Source of the DNA: Planctomycetaceae bacterium
Lineage (GTDB): Bacteria; Planctomycetota; Planctomycetia; Planctomycetales; Planctomycetaceae
NCBI GenBank assembly: GCA_020426325.1
Contig: JAGQQG010000006.1
Coordinates: forward strand, 34,097-98,096
DNA: 64,000 nucleotides
Direction of reading: 5' to 3'
Position numbers and translations under genes: made by a program. Positions 1 to 10,769 of the stretch are shown one piece after another. Position 1 is the stretch's first letter. Each line of letters begins with the position of its first letter. Below the pieces are notes generated by a model. The model saw nothing but the letters and a program-made list of their open reading frames with translations, was not told the DNA's origin and ran no database searches.

Positions 1-653
1 TGCATGGCGCCAATCGCTGCGGACACCCAGACCAGTCTCCACAACATTCCGTTCGCCTGCTGCTTCTGCCGTTGGCCAATTCTGATGTTCAGCAGCGTGT
101 GCGCCAGCCATAATCCAACCGAGACGACTGTGATCGCAAGGATTCGACCGGACATCGATCGTTCCTCAGGGCCGTCGATCCATTCCGTGAGACGTTGCGG
201 CAAGGACAGCAGTTCACTGAGTACATCCCTCATTGAGGAACCCTGATCCTGATCGGTGTCCCCCAGAATCTCCCGCCTCAGAGACTCCGCTTTTTCGCGG
301 GTGTTACGTGCCAGCGTGACGGCTCCGATGCTCTCGTAAGCATCCGCCAACAACTCCTGAATTGCCCAATCCTCCGGCCATTGATTGATCACGAACCTCA
401 AGTCGTTGATTGCCTCTTCGGGCCGTCCCAGCCGCTCTTGCAACACCCAGGCCCGTCCGTAACGTGCTTGCGTTCGCAGTTCGACATTGTTGGCTGCATC
501 AACGACCTCGGTGAACAAGCTCACTGCTTGCTCATACTCCTCGGCGATTTCATGCTCCCACGCCTGATCGAGCTGGCTTTGTAGAGAACCGTCCTCCGGA
601 GCCGGAGTGAAATCACCCTGAGCAAGCAGCAGTGAAAGAACGATTGCCGTCAC
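1..653 (-). CDS. TPR-like membrane protein, cut by the window edge
   Basis: The frame is open without a stop from a GTG at 653 down to base 1, so the C-terminus lies outside the window. The protein begins with a short hydrophobic leader (residues 3-12) ending in AQG, which looks like a signal peptide. Residues 30-95 form two helix-turn-helix units of TPR type with the typical Y-R-A and E-A spacing. A predicted membrane helix lies at 170-188 and a second hydrophobic stretch runs into the edge. The layout suggests an envelope-anchored TPR scaffold. No other in-frame start lies just upstream and the ribosome binding site is weak, so the GTG is a best guess. It is divergent from metY. Confidence 0.7.
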   Translation of the reverse strand, partial: MTAIVLSLLLAQGDFTPAPEDGSLQSQLDQAWEHEIAEEYEQAVSLFTEVVDAANNVELRTQARYGRAWVLQERLGRPEEAINDLRFVINQWPEDWAIQELLADAYESIGAVTLARNTREKAESLRREILGDTDQDQGSSMRDVLSELLSLPQRLTEWIDGPEERSMSGRILAITVVSVGLWLAHTLLNIRIGQRQKQQANGMLWRLVWVSAAIGAM

Positions 654-794
654 GGGAGACTCTGCCAGAAAACAACGTGTGGACACCAGTCATCCTGATC
701 GATTCGGCAGTTCATCACCACTCACCAGTCTCGCTGTCCTATCTGATTGCGATCCGGTTTCCACAGGGGTACGATGCAGTTCTGCACCTCTTGA

Positions 795-2120
<1,326 letters not shown>

Positions 2121-2140
2121 AACATCGTGGAGGCACAGTC

Positions 2141-2980
2141 GTGTCGATCGAATTCGATTGTCCCGAATGCGGTCATCAGATCCGGGTCCGTGACGAAAAC
2201 GCCGGTCGGAAGGGAAAGTGCCCAAAGTGTGGGAAGAAGATTGTCGTCCCGTCTGCGGATGAGGAGACAACTGAGGGTGGGTCCGTCGTCTATCGGCATC
2301 GTCCCCGGACGGTGCCGTTCGATCTGGCGATCGGCGATTCGGATAACATCGAAGCGATCAGCAATCACATCGAACAGCACATCGGTCCGATCGATTCAGT
2401 CTGGCACGAGTTGGTCTCGGACCTTGTCCATATCGATATTCATGTGGTCAAGCCGACTGAAGATCGACCCTGGATCACACTCGTGACGTCGGGCATGAGT
2501 GATGCTCCCATGAATGTGCCGTCTGAGGCGGAGCACTTGCGGTTCGCGGAGTTGATGATCTGTCTGCCACCCGACTGGCCGTTGAAGGAAGAGGATCTCA
2601 AGGACGAGTCGAATTACTGGCCGATCTGGATGCTCAAGAGCCTTGCACGATTGCCCCATGAATACGACACGTGGCTGAGCTATGGGCACACGATCCCCAA
2701 TGGAGACCCTGCTCAGCCGTATGTGCCCTCAGCCGGGTTCTCCAGTGTGCTGTTACTCTCGCCCATCCTGAATGACGACACTTTCAACGAGTTGGTGATT
2801 TCCCCCGACAAGTCGATTCACTTCTTTGCGTTGTTTCCGTTGTACGCTGAGGAGTTGGAACTGAAGCTGAACAAGGGGACCGAGGAACTTTGCTCGCGTC
2901 TGGAGAAGGTGGGAACAAGCGAACTGCTGAATGTTGCCCGCAAGAACGCCTGCAAACGTCGATTGTTCGGATTGTTTTGA
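2141..2980 (+). CDS. Zinc-ribbon plus Suppressor-of-fused (SUFU) domain protein
   Basis: A GTG start is preceded by GGAGG at 2129-2133. Residues 5-33 hold a zinc ribbon of two CxxC pairs (C7, C10, C27, C30). The rest (about 60-275) matches the SUFU fold pattern: WHELVSDLVHIDIHVV, TLVTSGMSDAPM, a FAELMICLPPDWPL segment and a PxAGFSSVLLLSP segment. Bacterial SUFU proteins are known but their job is largely unassigned; several sit in toxin-immunity settings. Here the gene lies 20 bases after metY and may be cotranscribed with it, although no functional link to methionine synthesis is evident. The ribbon-SUFU fusion suggests a nucleic-acid or protein-binding adaptor, which is inference. Confidence 0.8.
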   Translation: MSIEFDCPECGHQIRVRDENAGRKGKCPKCGKKIVVPSADEETTEGGSVVYRHRPRTVPFDLAIGDSDNIEAISNHIEQHIGPIDSVWHELVSDLVHIDIHVVKPTEDRPWITLVTSGMSDAPMNVPSEAEHLRFAELMICLPPDWPLKEEDLKDESNYWPIWMLKSLARLPHEYDTWLSYGHTIPNGDPAQPYVPSAGFSSVLLLSPILNDDTFNELVISPDKSIHFFALFPLYAEELELKLNKGTEELCSRLEKVGTSELLNVARKNACKRRLFGLF

Positions 2981-3977
2981 CGCCCCAAACCAGAAGGCCA
3001 TGTTGCTTGGTTCAACAGGCGTCTCATCGTCTCGATCTTCGTGTCTGAATGGGAGCTCCTTTGAGGATCAGTATGTTTTGCGTTGAGTCACTGTCCGTTG
3101 CTACACCGTGAGGTGTCTCATCCTGGATTGAGTGTTTCAAACATTTTGTCAAACGCGCTCTTGCCGAGATGATGGGCGGTTGTGATAATCCGGTCGGTAA
3201 CCAAGTTGCGACCGATGGTGTTTGCTGATTCTGGTGGACCAGGATCGAGCATCAGCGGCAACAGGGTGTTGGCGTCGTTGACTTCAGTGCGAACGAGGCG
3301 TCTGAATCTGATCAGCTTCTCCGGGTGCGGAAACAATGGTTCCCGTTCTCGTAGCGGGATCTCCTCTCTTCCAGCAGACCTTCTCCATCTCTTTGCGGGG
3401 TTCTGGGTTCTTGTTGGTGTTCTGCTTGGCGATCGACTTCCTGCGGGCCAAGTGTTGAGCGCTGCCGAGAATTCTGTCCAACCGGCTGCGGTACTGCATG
3501 ACCGAACGTCAGTGACAATGTCAGTCGTGTCTGATTCTGCTGACGATTTGAGGAGCCAGGAGCCTTCGTCATCAGGATCAACCGTCACATCGACGCCGGG
3601 TTATCACGAGATTCCGGCGAAACCTCATCCGCCCGTTCGTCGAATGTACGAGCAAAAACGTGGTGAGGAGACTCCATCTCAGTTGGCAGCTGAGGCTCAG
3701 TCGAAACCTGTCCGCCGTGCTTCTCTGGGGGCGGATGTTTCTCATGCGGTTCCTGCTTCAGGCAGTCCCACACTGGTTGCTTTACAGGTGTGTCTGCGGC
3801 GATGAGGCGTGCGCACCGGCAGTGCGCGTGAATTGTCAGGACTCTCAGTCCTGATGTGAACGAACGCATTGCTTTGCGTTGATTCTGATCTGCACGAGCT
3901 TTGTTTTGCCGTGCTGTCGAGACGTCATGCTTCTCACCCTTTTTCCGACTTCAGGAGTCGGCTGCAGGAATTCATTC
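2981..3977 (+). other. Long stretch without a supported gene
   Basis: Open frames exist on both strands (156 codons minus at 3118-3588, 207 codons plus at 3182-3805). They overlap each other, have irregular composition rich in Ser, Arg and Pro, and show no recognisable motif or ribosome binding site. Neither looks like a real planctomycete protein. A decayed gene is possible. No hairpin, tRNA or repeat was noticed. Confidence 0.4.
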
Positions 3978-4547
3978 ATGAAATCACAACGATCGAAAAC
4001 TATCGGCCAGACGGGTCCGCCCGCGGAACAGACCCAATCCGAGATTCTCATCGACAAGGCGGTCCGTCTGGTCGACACCGGACAACTGGAGCAGGCCATC
4101 AAAGTGCTGGCATCATCCAACCTCAACACTCACGCGATTCGCAACGCACGGGGCGTCTGTCTGATGCGGCTGGGGCGAGTTGCTGATGCCGTGCAACTGT
4201 ATCGCTCACTCGTTTTGATGCAGGGATGCACCTGGATGAATCCGGAATTACCGGTCATCTACCGGACGAACTTTGCAACATCGCTGTTGCTCTCCGGCCG
4301 CAAGACCGGGGGACTGGAAGCTCTTCTGGAGATTCGTGAACCCGACCATCCGTCAGTCGTGCGCTTGCGGGAAGCCTTCCAAAAGTGGGAGCAGAATCTG
4401 ACCTGGGGGCAGTGGCTGTTATGGAAGTTTGGTGTGGACCCTAAGTCGCCTGTGACTTTGGCATTCGCTCCCGGTGACTTCGCCGAGCCACCTCCAGAGC
4501 CACGCCGAACGACCGGAAAGAATCAACCGCAGCAGATTGCCGCATGA
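3978..4547 (+). CDS. Small TPR-repeat protein
   Basis: The chosen ATG follows AGGAA at 3966-3970 and removes an implausible Cys-rich extension that would start at 3879. The 189-residue product has a basic, polar start, then helices resembling TPRs: a DKAVRLVDTGQLEQAIKVL unit near residues 25-43 and a GVCLMRLGRVADAVQLYRSL unit near 57-77, followed by a further helical pair and a WxxxxWGQWLLWKFG segment. No signal peptide or membrane helix is seen, so it is probably cytoplasmic. The function is unknown. A small Lys/Pro-rich gene and a terminator follow on the same strand. Confidence 0.7.
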   Translation: MKSQRSKTIGQTGPPAEQTQSEILIDKAVRLVDTGQLEQAIKVLASSNLNTHAIRNARGVCLMRLGRVADAVQLYRSLVLMQGCTWMNPELPVIYRTNFATSLLLSGRKTGGLEALLEIREPDHPSVVRLREAFQKWEQNLTWGQWLLWKFGVDPKSPVTLAFAPGDFAEPPPEPRRTTGKNQPQQIAA

Positions 4548-4682
4548 ACGTGAGATTTTCCATGACGAGGTTCGATTTCTCTCATCTTGGCCATCTCACC
4601 ACTGAGAGAAATCAACGTTTTCGCTTTCCGGAATGGTTCCGGGGGGCACGTTTTCGTTTCTGTCCAGAGAAAGGACACTCCA

Positions 4683-4781
4683 ATGGTCGGTAAAACTCCT
4701 CCACCCAAGTCAGATAAGCCCGCTGCCGGTCCGCAGGGAAAACCTGCTTCAGGCAAACCGGACCACAAGAAAGGCAAGTAA
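4683..4781 (+). CDS. Possible 32-residue Lys/Pro-rich protein
   Basis: The ATG at 4683 sits 7 bases after AAGGA (4671-4675), a good ribosome binding site. The product is entirely low complexity, with Lys, Pro, Gly and Ser, and ends in KKGK. It is followed by a strong hairpin terminator. The good signal and the basic composition favour a real small protein that might bind nucleic acid, but the coding evidence is thin because the peptide is so short. Confidence 0.4.
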   Translation: MVGKTPPPKSDKPAAGPQGKPASGKPDHKKGK

Positions 4782-4861
4782 GAGTTCCTAAGGTCGTCAC
4801 CACGCTCTGATGTGTTCGAACCACATCCAATGCGAGAGTGGCCGACCTGCAGCAAACGATC

Positions 4862-4897
4862 ACCGGCTGCGTCCTCTGGTCGCAGCCGGTTTGTTTT
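4862..4897 (+). terminator. Rho-independent terminator
   Basis: A perfect 10-bp stem (ACCGGCTGCG with CGCAGCCGGT) encloses a 9-base loop and is followed by TTGTTTT. It ends the plus-strand TPR and small-protein transcript and lies just upstream of the exchanger gene. Confidence 0.85.
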
Positions 4898-4925
4898 CAA
4901 AATATCGGAAGATATCCTTGTTTCC

Positions 4926-6011
4926 ATGACCACGTTTCTCCTTCTCTGTGCAGGACTGATTGCATTAGTTGCTGGTGCAGAATGTCTGGTGCGTGGAGCC
5001 GCAAAAATCGCTTCATCATGGGGGATATCGTCACTGGTCATCGGTCTGACCGTCGTGGCCTTCGGGACGAGTGCCCCTGAACTTGCAGTTTCGGTCGCGT
5101 CTTCGGCAGCCGGTCAGGCGGACATTGCATTGGGCAACGTCGTCGGAAGCAACAACTTCAACGTGTTGTTCATCCTGGGGCTGTCAGCACTGATCGTCCC
5201 GCTCACCGTCGATCAGCGGCTCGTGCGACTGGATGTCCCGTTGATGATCGCGGCATCCATCGCTGTGTACCTGATGGGACTCGACGGACTAGTCAGCCGC
5301 GCCGAAGGAGGCTGCCTGTTTGTCGGACTACTGAGTTATACCCTGTGGTGCCTGAAGGTCGCACGGCAGGAATCAGCCGCCATTGTCGAAGAATACCGCG
5401 AGGCATTTGAAGGCGAAGAGGAAGTTTCCGATTCAGTACACAAACGAAACCTTTGGCTGGATGTCGGGTTCGTTCTGGTGGGACTACTCCTGCTCGTGCT
5501 GGGAGCGGACTGGCTGGTCGACGGCGCCACCAGGTTGGCTCGACAGATGAAGATCAGCGAACTGGTCATCGGCCTGACCATCGTGGCAGGGGGGACGTCG
5601 CTTCCCGAGCTGGCAACCTCACTCGTGGCTGCCGTGCGAGGTGAACGGGACATTGCAGTTGGCAATGTCGTGGGCAGCAATCTGTTCAATCTGCTCGGCG
5701 TGCTCGGACTTTCAGCACTCATCAGCCCGACAGGAGTCCCCGTCGCCGAACAGGCAGTGAGGTTCGACATCCCCGTGATGATCGCTGTGTCGATCGCCTG
5801 CCTGCCGATCTTCGCGAGCGGACATCGCATTGCCCGCTGGGAAGGGGCTTTGTTTGTCGGCTATCAGATCGCTTACATCGCCACGCTGGTGATGTTGGAC
5901 ACGAAGAGTCCAGCATTGGCGATATTCAGTCAGCAGATGTGGTGGTTTGTCTTGCCTTTGACCGCCGTGACGCTGCTCGTCATGTCATGGCGGACATTTG
6001 TCAAACGCTGA
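4926..6011 (+). CDS. Calcium/sodium exchanger, YrbG family (CaCA superfamily)
   Basis: This 361-residue inner-membrane protein has about ten hydrophobic helices arranged as an internal duplication. Each half carries the family alpha-repeat: GTSAPELAVS (about residues 47-56) with GNVVGSNNFNVLFILG, and GTSLPELATS with GNVVGSNLFNLLGVLG. The acidic residues of the two PEL motifs bind the cation in known CaCA exchangers. A charged loop rich in glutamate joins the halves. Length and architecture are normal for YrbG. The ATG at 4926 was preferred because the upstream extension to 4812 runs through the terminator hairpin. Whether it exports calcium or another cation cannot be read from sequence. Confidence 0.9.
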   Translation: MTTFLLLCAGLIALVAGAECLVRGAAKIASSWGISSLVIGLTVVAFGTSAPELAVSVASSAAGQADIALGNVVGSNNFNVLFILGLSALIVPLTVDQRLVRLDVPLMIAASIAVYLMGLDGLVSRAEGGCLFVGLLSYTLWCLKVARQESAAIVEEYREAFEGEEEVSDSVHKRNLWLDVGFVLVGLLLLVLGADWLVDGATRLARQMKISELVIGLTIVAGGTSLPELATSLVAAVRGERDIAVGNVVGSNLFNLLGVLGLSALISPTGVPVAEQAVRFDIPVMIAVSIACLPIFASGHRIARWEGALFVGYQIAYIATLVMLDTKSPALAIFSQQMWWFVLPLTAVTLLVMSWRTFVKR

Positions 6012-6246
6012 CACGCCACCGACTACTGCTACGCTCTTCGATTGGACGGGGAACGGCAGGCAGACGAGACACCCATATCTCGGCAGTTTCTGCCATCCTC
6101 CGCAAGATCGTCAGAATCGACATAAATGTTAGAAGTTCTCAGCCCTTCGTAACCGATTCACGAAGAGAGGACGCGCTTAGTCGTCCAGATGACGGTTGAT
6201 CGTCGCGATGCGGGCAGGCAGGGCATCGATCAGGGGAGGGGGGAGC

Positions 6247-8619
6247 GTGAAACACAGATGTCGCTGGGTGATGACCCTGCTGGGAATGCTTGCAGTCTGG
6301 CCATGCTTGCCGGCCGCTGCGCAATCGCCCGAACGGTTCGCGCTTCCGGAAACAACTCAGATCTTCACACCGTTTGTCGATTGGACAGCAGGTACCGGCA
6401 ACCGGTCGGACTACCGCGCCCAAATTCCGACGTACATTCCTCTCCATCAGTCCGAAGGATCGTTGCTCTTTGGAGAGATCAATCTGACTGTGGCAGACGA
6501 CCGCTATCGCGGTTCTGAGACCGTTGAGTGGAATACGGGACTCGGCTATCGCACCTTCATGGATGATTACTCGGTCTTCGGCACCTATCTGTTTGTCGAT
6601 CATCGGAAGACGGCCAATCTCAATTCGTTCTATCAAACGACGGTCGGCTTCGAGTGGATGACCGTTGATTATGAATGCCGTTTGAACGGCTACTTCCCCG
6701 AACGCGACGGGCAGCCGCTGGGCCCTGCCGTGGCCGTCCTCAATGACGATCGCATCTATGTGCAAGGGGATGAAGAGCTGGCATATTATGGAGGCGACCT
6801 CGAGTTCGGAGCACTGCTCGCAGATTGGATGGAAGGGGATGTCGAACTGCGGGCTTTCGCCGGAGGGTATTACTACAATCGTGATGTTGACGGCTTCCAG
6901 GACATCGGGGGGCCTCGTGTCCGGGGAGAGCTGAGGGTTTACGACATCGAGTGGTTCGGACTCGGCTCGCGACTCGTCGTCACGGGTGAGTTTCAACACG
7001 ATAACGTCCGGAATGGACAGGTCACTGGACTGGTGACGCTGCGAATTCCCTTTCCTGCTCCCGGAAATCGGCCGAAGCTGTCTCGACTGCAACGCCGTCT
7101 CGTTGACCCCGTTGTGCGTGATGTCGACATCGTGACTCAGAACGGCACGCGGCGGGAAATCGCACTCGACAAGGAGACCGGCCTGGACCTTGGACCGGTG
7201 GTCGTCGTCGATGCGATGGATGACTTCCAGGCGGAGGTCGATGCAGCGGGTGAGGATGCTCTGATTCTCGTCAATGGCGATCAGGGACAGATCGATCTGG
7301 TCTCCTCGATCAGCCTCATGAAGGGACAGACCCTTCGCGGTGCGGGCTTCACGGTCGTCGGCAGCGAGACCGGCAAAGAGGCCGTGTTTGGTGAACAGCC
7401 GACAATCGAACTGGCTGACCCGACCCGCGACATCATTTTGCTCGACGACCGGACACGCGTCCGCGATCTCATGCTCTCGCAAGGACGCAACGCGATCCTT
7501 GGAGCGAACGTGACCGAGATCCGTGTCGACGGCAACTTCATTGATTCTCCCGCAGAGTCCGGAATTCGACTTGTTGGCACTTCCGAAGGCGACATTGATG
7601 AAAACTCGATCTTTCAGGCAGGTGGCGATGCCGTCGCAATCGACACTTACACGTCTGGTACCGTCCTGATGAACCGCATTGCTGAAAGCGGTGGCAGCGG
7701 TGTGAGCGTTCAGGAATTGAACGGCGGAACCGTGCGGTTCAATGAAATCTGGGACAGCGGCCTCGACGGCATCTCGGTCGTCACACTGGCCGACGGAACC
7801 GTTGGGGATAACACCCTGACCGAGAACAGCCGACACGGCGTCTACGTCGCTACGATGAACGGCGGAACGGTCGAGAACAACACTGCTGAGGAAAACGGTC
7901 TGCAAGGATTTCAGTTCGATCTGGTGGACTTCAACGTGACGAACAATCCGGAAATCACGAACAACACCGCCACCCGCAACCTGGGTGACGGATTCCGCTT
8001 CACCACACTCGACGGCGGGAATGTGACGAACAACACGGCTACCGAGAATCAGGGTGACGGGTTTCGGATCATCACGCACAGCTTCGGCAGCCTGCAGGAG
8101 AATACGGCGATGGCGAACCTCGGCAACGGCTTCGCGATCGACACCTACAGCAACGGCTTCAACACCGACAACTCGGCTGAGGGGAATACTCTGCACGGCT
8201 TCCAGGTCGGCACATTTTCCAATGGCTTCCTGAGCAGAAACACCGCGACCGACAACGGTCTCGACGGGTTTAATGTGGCCACCAAGACTGGCGGGTTCTT
8301 CGAAGACAATACGGCCACCGGTAACCGCGACGGCTTCTCGTTCGGCACGGTCAGCGGCGGTTTCTTCCAGCGAAATACGGCGACGTCTAACACCCGCGAT
8401 GGATTCTTCGTCGACCTGTTCACCGGGATCGATATCGAAAACAACGTCGCCAGTCAGAACGGAGTTAACGGCTTCCATCTCAATGACTGGACGAACGGAG
8501 CGTTGAACGACAACACCTCGACGTCCAACTCGGGGGCCGGCTTCCTGATCATCAACCAGACCGGCGGCACCGCGACCGGCAACATCGCCACCGGCAACGC
8601 TGACAATACGCTGCCTTGA
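6247..8619 (+). CDS. Surface protein: outer-membrane barrel-like domain plus right-handed beta-helix
   Basis: A GTG start follows a purine-rich GGAGGGGGGAG tract. Residues 1-25 form a signal peptide ending AAAQ. Residues about 30-290 show alternating amphipathic strands such as WNTGLGYRTF, DYSVFGTYLFVDH, TVGFEW and ECRLNGYFPERD, a pattern like the inverse-autotransporter (intimin/invasin) beta-barrel. Residues about 330-790 are a right-handed parallel beta-helix with some 15 rungs of about 24 residues built on NTATxNxxDGFxxxT..GG. The likely role is a barrel-anchored passenger displayed on the cell surface, perhaps in adhesion or polysaccharide binding. The barrel assignment is by pattern only. 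A long antisense frame over the gene is a composition shadow. Confidence 0.8.
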   Translation: MKHRCRWVMTLLGMLAVWPCLPAAAQSPERFALPETTQIFTPFVDWTAGTGNRSDYRAQIPTYIPLHQSEGSLLFGEINLTVADDRYRGSETVEWNTGLGYRTFMDDYSVFGTYLFVDHRKTANLNSFYQTTVGFEWMTVDYECRLNGYFPERDGQPLGPAVAVLNDDRIYVQGDEELAYYGGDLEFGALLADWMEGDVELRAFAGGYYYNRDVDGFQDIGGPRVRGELRVYDIEWFGLGSRLVVTGEFQHDNVRNGQVTGLVTLRIPFPAPGNRPKLSRLQRRLVDPVVRDVDIVTQNGTRREIALDKETGLDLGPVVVVDAMDDFQAEVDAAGEDALILVNGDQGQIDLVSSISLMKGQTLRGAGFTVVGSETGKEAVFGEQPTIELADPTRDIILLDDRTRVRDLMLSQGRNAILGANVTEIRVDGNFIDSPAESGIRLVGTSEGDIDENSIFQAGGDAVAIDTYTSGTVLMNRIAESGGSGVSVQELNGGTVRFNEIWDSGLDGISVVTLADGTVGDNTLTENSRHGVYVATMNGGTVENNTAEENGLQGFQFDLVDFNVTNNPEITNNTATRNLGDGFRFTTLDGGNVTNNTATENQGDGFRIITHSFGSLQENTAMANLGNGFAIDTYSNGFNTDNSAEGNTLHGFQVGTFSNGFLSRNTATDNGLDGFNVATKTGGFFEDNTATGNRDGFSFGTVSGGFFQRNTATSNTRDGFFVDLFTGIDIENNVASQNGVNGFHLNDWTNGALNDNTSTSNSGAGFLIINQTGGTATGNIATGNADNTLP

Positions 8620-8978
8620 TGGAGTTGGCGCAGCTCTGAATTCTCCTCAGCCTCGCATCATTCGGCAGGGCTCGATGACTCAGTGAAGTTCCTGATTGTT
8701 CTCGCTTTGAGTGTTGCTGAACTTGAACGTTTCAAAAGTGGACCGGCCGGTCCGGGGGCAGAACGGTACGCGGGTCTCAGGCGGCGCGGCCAGGGCGGTC
8801 GACTCGTCAATGTTTGCAAACGTGATCCCATCTGTCGCCGTGTCAGCAGACGGGTGGCCACAAGTCGACGGCGTGAGACGTGCGAGCATGCTCACATGCC
8901 TCTAAGACCGAAAACCGTTCTGTCACCCATTGATACGAAGCAACCCACGAATCCTTACACGTATTTCAAAAAAAATAA
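8620..8978. other. Intergenic stretch, nothing firm
   Basis: This lies between two convergent genes. Only a short GC palindrome (GGACCGGCCGGTCC near 8741-8754) and an A-rich patch near 8969-8978 stand out. No gene, terminator with T-tract or RNA was recognised. Confidence 0.4.
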
Positions 8979-10628
8979 TCAGGATTCCGGGAGTACCTCA
9001 AAGGCGTACAGACTTGCGTCTTCCAAATGGATGCGGAGACGGATCGGGCGCCCGACCAGAGATGAAAGGTCAGCTGGAGATGACCATGTCGGCTGCCAAT
9101 GGAGGTCATCGAGATCCGTGAACACGGGAGCATCGTCTCCCGAGTAGCCTGCAATCGGCTCTCCCTCAGAATCGAGCACTTCTACACGAACGGTCCCGCC
9201 AGCTTGTGTGACGAGGTTGAGTTCCAGTCGTGGGCCTTTCAGCATGAATGGTTTCGTGGTCATCAATCCCGTTTCTCCGCTCGCCGTCAGACTGACGAAG
9301 CCGTCCTGTCGCAGCCATGCGAGACCGATGTGTCCTTCGCGCGTGAACCAGACATCCTTCTCAGCACAGCCGTGACGTTCATTCGTGCCGCCGTAGTAGA
9401 TCCAGTGGCGGCCCTGATGGGTGATGAGTTGCGTCGGCGGAAACACCATATCCTTATCCCATGAACCGGCAGGCCCGCGCGGCACGAGTGGTTCGCCGGC
9501 GTAGACCCAATGCCAGTCCCAGCTGATCCCGTCCCTGCATATCGCGATGTACATGTTCTCGATACTTCGCTCATGCCGGGTGACGAAGTCCTCCTCGACG
9601 CCTTCGCTGACGTCGGTCGGATACTCCAGCGCCGAGAGCAGCCCGATGTGGACGCCCTGATAGACCCAGTCAGTCATCATGTACAACTGGCGCCGCATAG
9701 CTTCCCGTTCCAGCCGTGCGACGTACGCGGGATTTTTGATCAACTCCTCAATCGGCGGGCGATCGGGGGGGATGCGTTCCTCGCCGTCGAACAGCCAGTG
9801 GCGTTCGAGTGTCCATGCAGTCGGATCTCTCTTGAGATCGCGGTTCAGCATCGTCCGCATCCCTCGGACTTCAAGATTGTGGTCGCCGATCGGTACTTTG
9901 ACCGTGTCAGCGAACGGACCGCCCCCCGCTCCAAAATCGGTGCGGGTCAGCAGACGATACGCCTCAACCTGCGGGTCCCAGTACACCTGATTCGGAAAGT
10001 CAGCTGCCCGGTACGTCACCGGCTGGCCGTCGTTGTAAGGTGTCCAGTGAATGCCGTCCGCCGAGTGTGCGATCGCAGCAGCACACACATTGCCGGCACA
10101 GTCATACCCGATCTTGTAGTGATGCTCAGGGTCGGACTCATGCTCATCAACCGTCACCACCAGATTGACATCGCCGTAGTCAGTCAGCCCTTTGAGGAAC
10201 GCTTTGAGTTCAAAGTGAATGCCATCGGTCGATTCGCTGTAGGCCCGCTGATAGCCGACTCCCACGCCGATGTCCTCGGTCGAAAGATTCGCATCATCGT
10301 CATCTCGTGAGGCATCACCCAGCGAGACCCGATGCCACAGACGGAACACCTGTCGCTCTTCGTCGAAATACGGAGAGTTGAAACAGGGCCACACATCGAT
10401 CGGCACCTTTCTTCCTTCAGATGTCACCCGCACAAACTCCAGTGGCTGCCCGTCGTTCGCTTTGGTCACACTCCCCAACTCACGAGTGAGGTGCGACATC
10501 TCCATGATCACATGATCATCGACCAGCAACTGCTTCTCGAAGCCGACATCAACGAGAGTCTCCGCAGCAGAAAGTTGCGAGACAACACTCCAACAGCAAA
10601 TCAGCAGGATGAAGGAGGAAACTTTCAT
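8979..10628 (-). CDS. Secreted protein with glycosidase-like beta-propeller
   Basis: The start at 10628 gives a standard signal peptide (MKVSSFILLICCWSVVSQLS, then AAE); an ATG four codons earlier is also possible and neither has a clear ribosome binding site. The mature part of about 525 residues repeats blade-like motifs: FNSPYFDEERQVFRLWHR, YSESTDGIHFE, AHSADGIHWTPY, VYWDPQVEAYRLLTR, CRDGISWDWHWVY, and HWIYYGGTNERHG. This SxDGxxW pattern is typical of five-bladed propellers of the GH32/GH43 type and of many planctomycete secreted proteins. The last about 90 residues look like a separate beta-sandwich. Catalytic residues were not identified, so a sugar-processing role is inference. Confidence 0.75.
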   Translation of the reverse strand: MKVSSFILLICCWSVVSQLSAAETLVDVGFEKQLLVDDHVIMEMSHLTRELGSVTKANDGQPLEFVRVTSEGRKVPIDVWPCFNSPYFDEERQVFRLWHRVSLGDASRDDDDANLSTEDIGVGVGYQRAYSESTDGIHFELKAFLKGLTDYGDVNLVVTVDEHESDPEHHYKIGYDCAGNVCAAAIAHSADGIHWTPYNDGQPVTYRAADFPNQVYWDPQVEAYRLLTRTDFGAGGGPFADTVKVPIGDHNLEVRGMRTMLNRDLKRDPTAWTLERHWLFDGEERIPPDRPPIEELIKNPAYVARLEREAMRRQLYMMTDWVYQGVHIGLLSALEYPTDVSEGVEEDFVTRHERSIENMYIAICRDGISWDWHWVYAGEPLVPRGPAGSWDKDMVFPPTQLITHQGRHWIYYGGTNERHGCAEKDVWFTREGHIGLAWLRQDGFVSLTASGETGLMTTKPFMLKGPRLELNLVTQAGGTVRVEVLDSEGEPIAGYSGDDAPVFTDLDDLHWQPTWSSPADLSSLVGRPIRLRIHLEDASLYAFEVLPES

Positions 10629-10769
10629 GGCGAACCACATAGCTGCAAGTTGATGAAAGGTTTCTGATGACCTTCCGATCCGTCTGAGTGTATGCCCCTT
10701 TCGATGCCTTGCTCAACCGGCGTGCCCCCATTTAACGGGCAGAAACGATCTAATCGAGGACAAGTCAAT

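Noticed and set aside
3118..3805. Overlapping open frames of 156 (minus) and 207 (plus) codons
   Set aside because: No motif, no start signal and odd composition; they overlap each other and neither could be supported.
4812..4925. Upstream extension of the exchanger gene
   Set aside because: It runs through a rho-independent terminator and adds a polar segment before the first membrane helix.
6139..8478. 779-codon open frame on the minus strand
   Set aside because: It is antisense to the surface-protein gene, which has a signal peptide, start signal and clear repeat structure; the long open frame results from the repeat composition.
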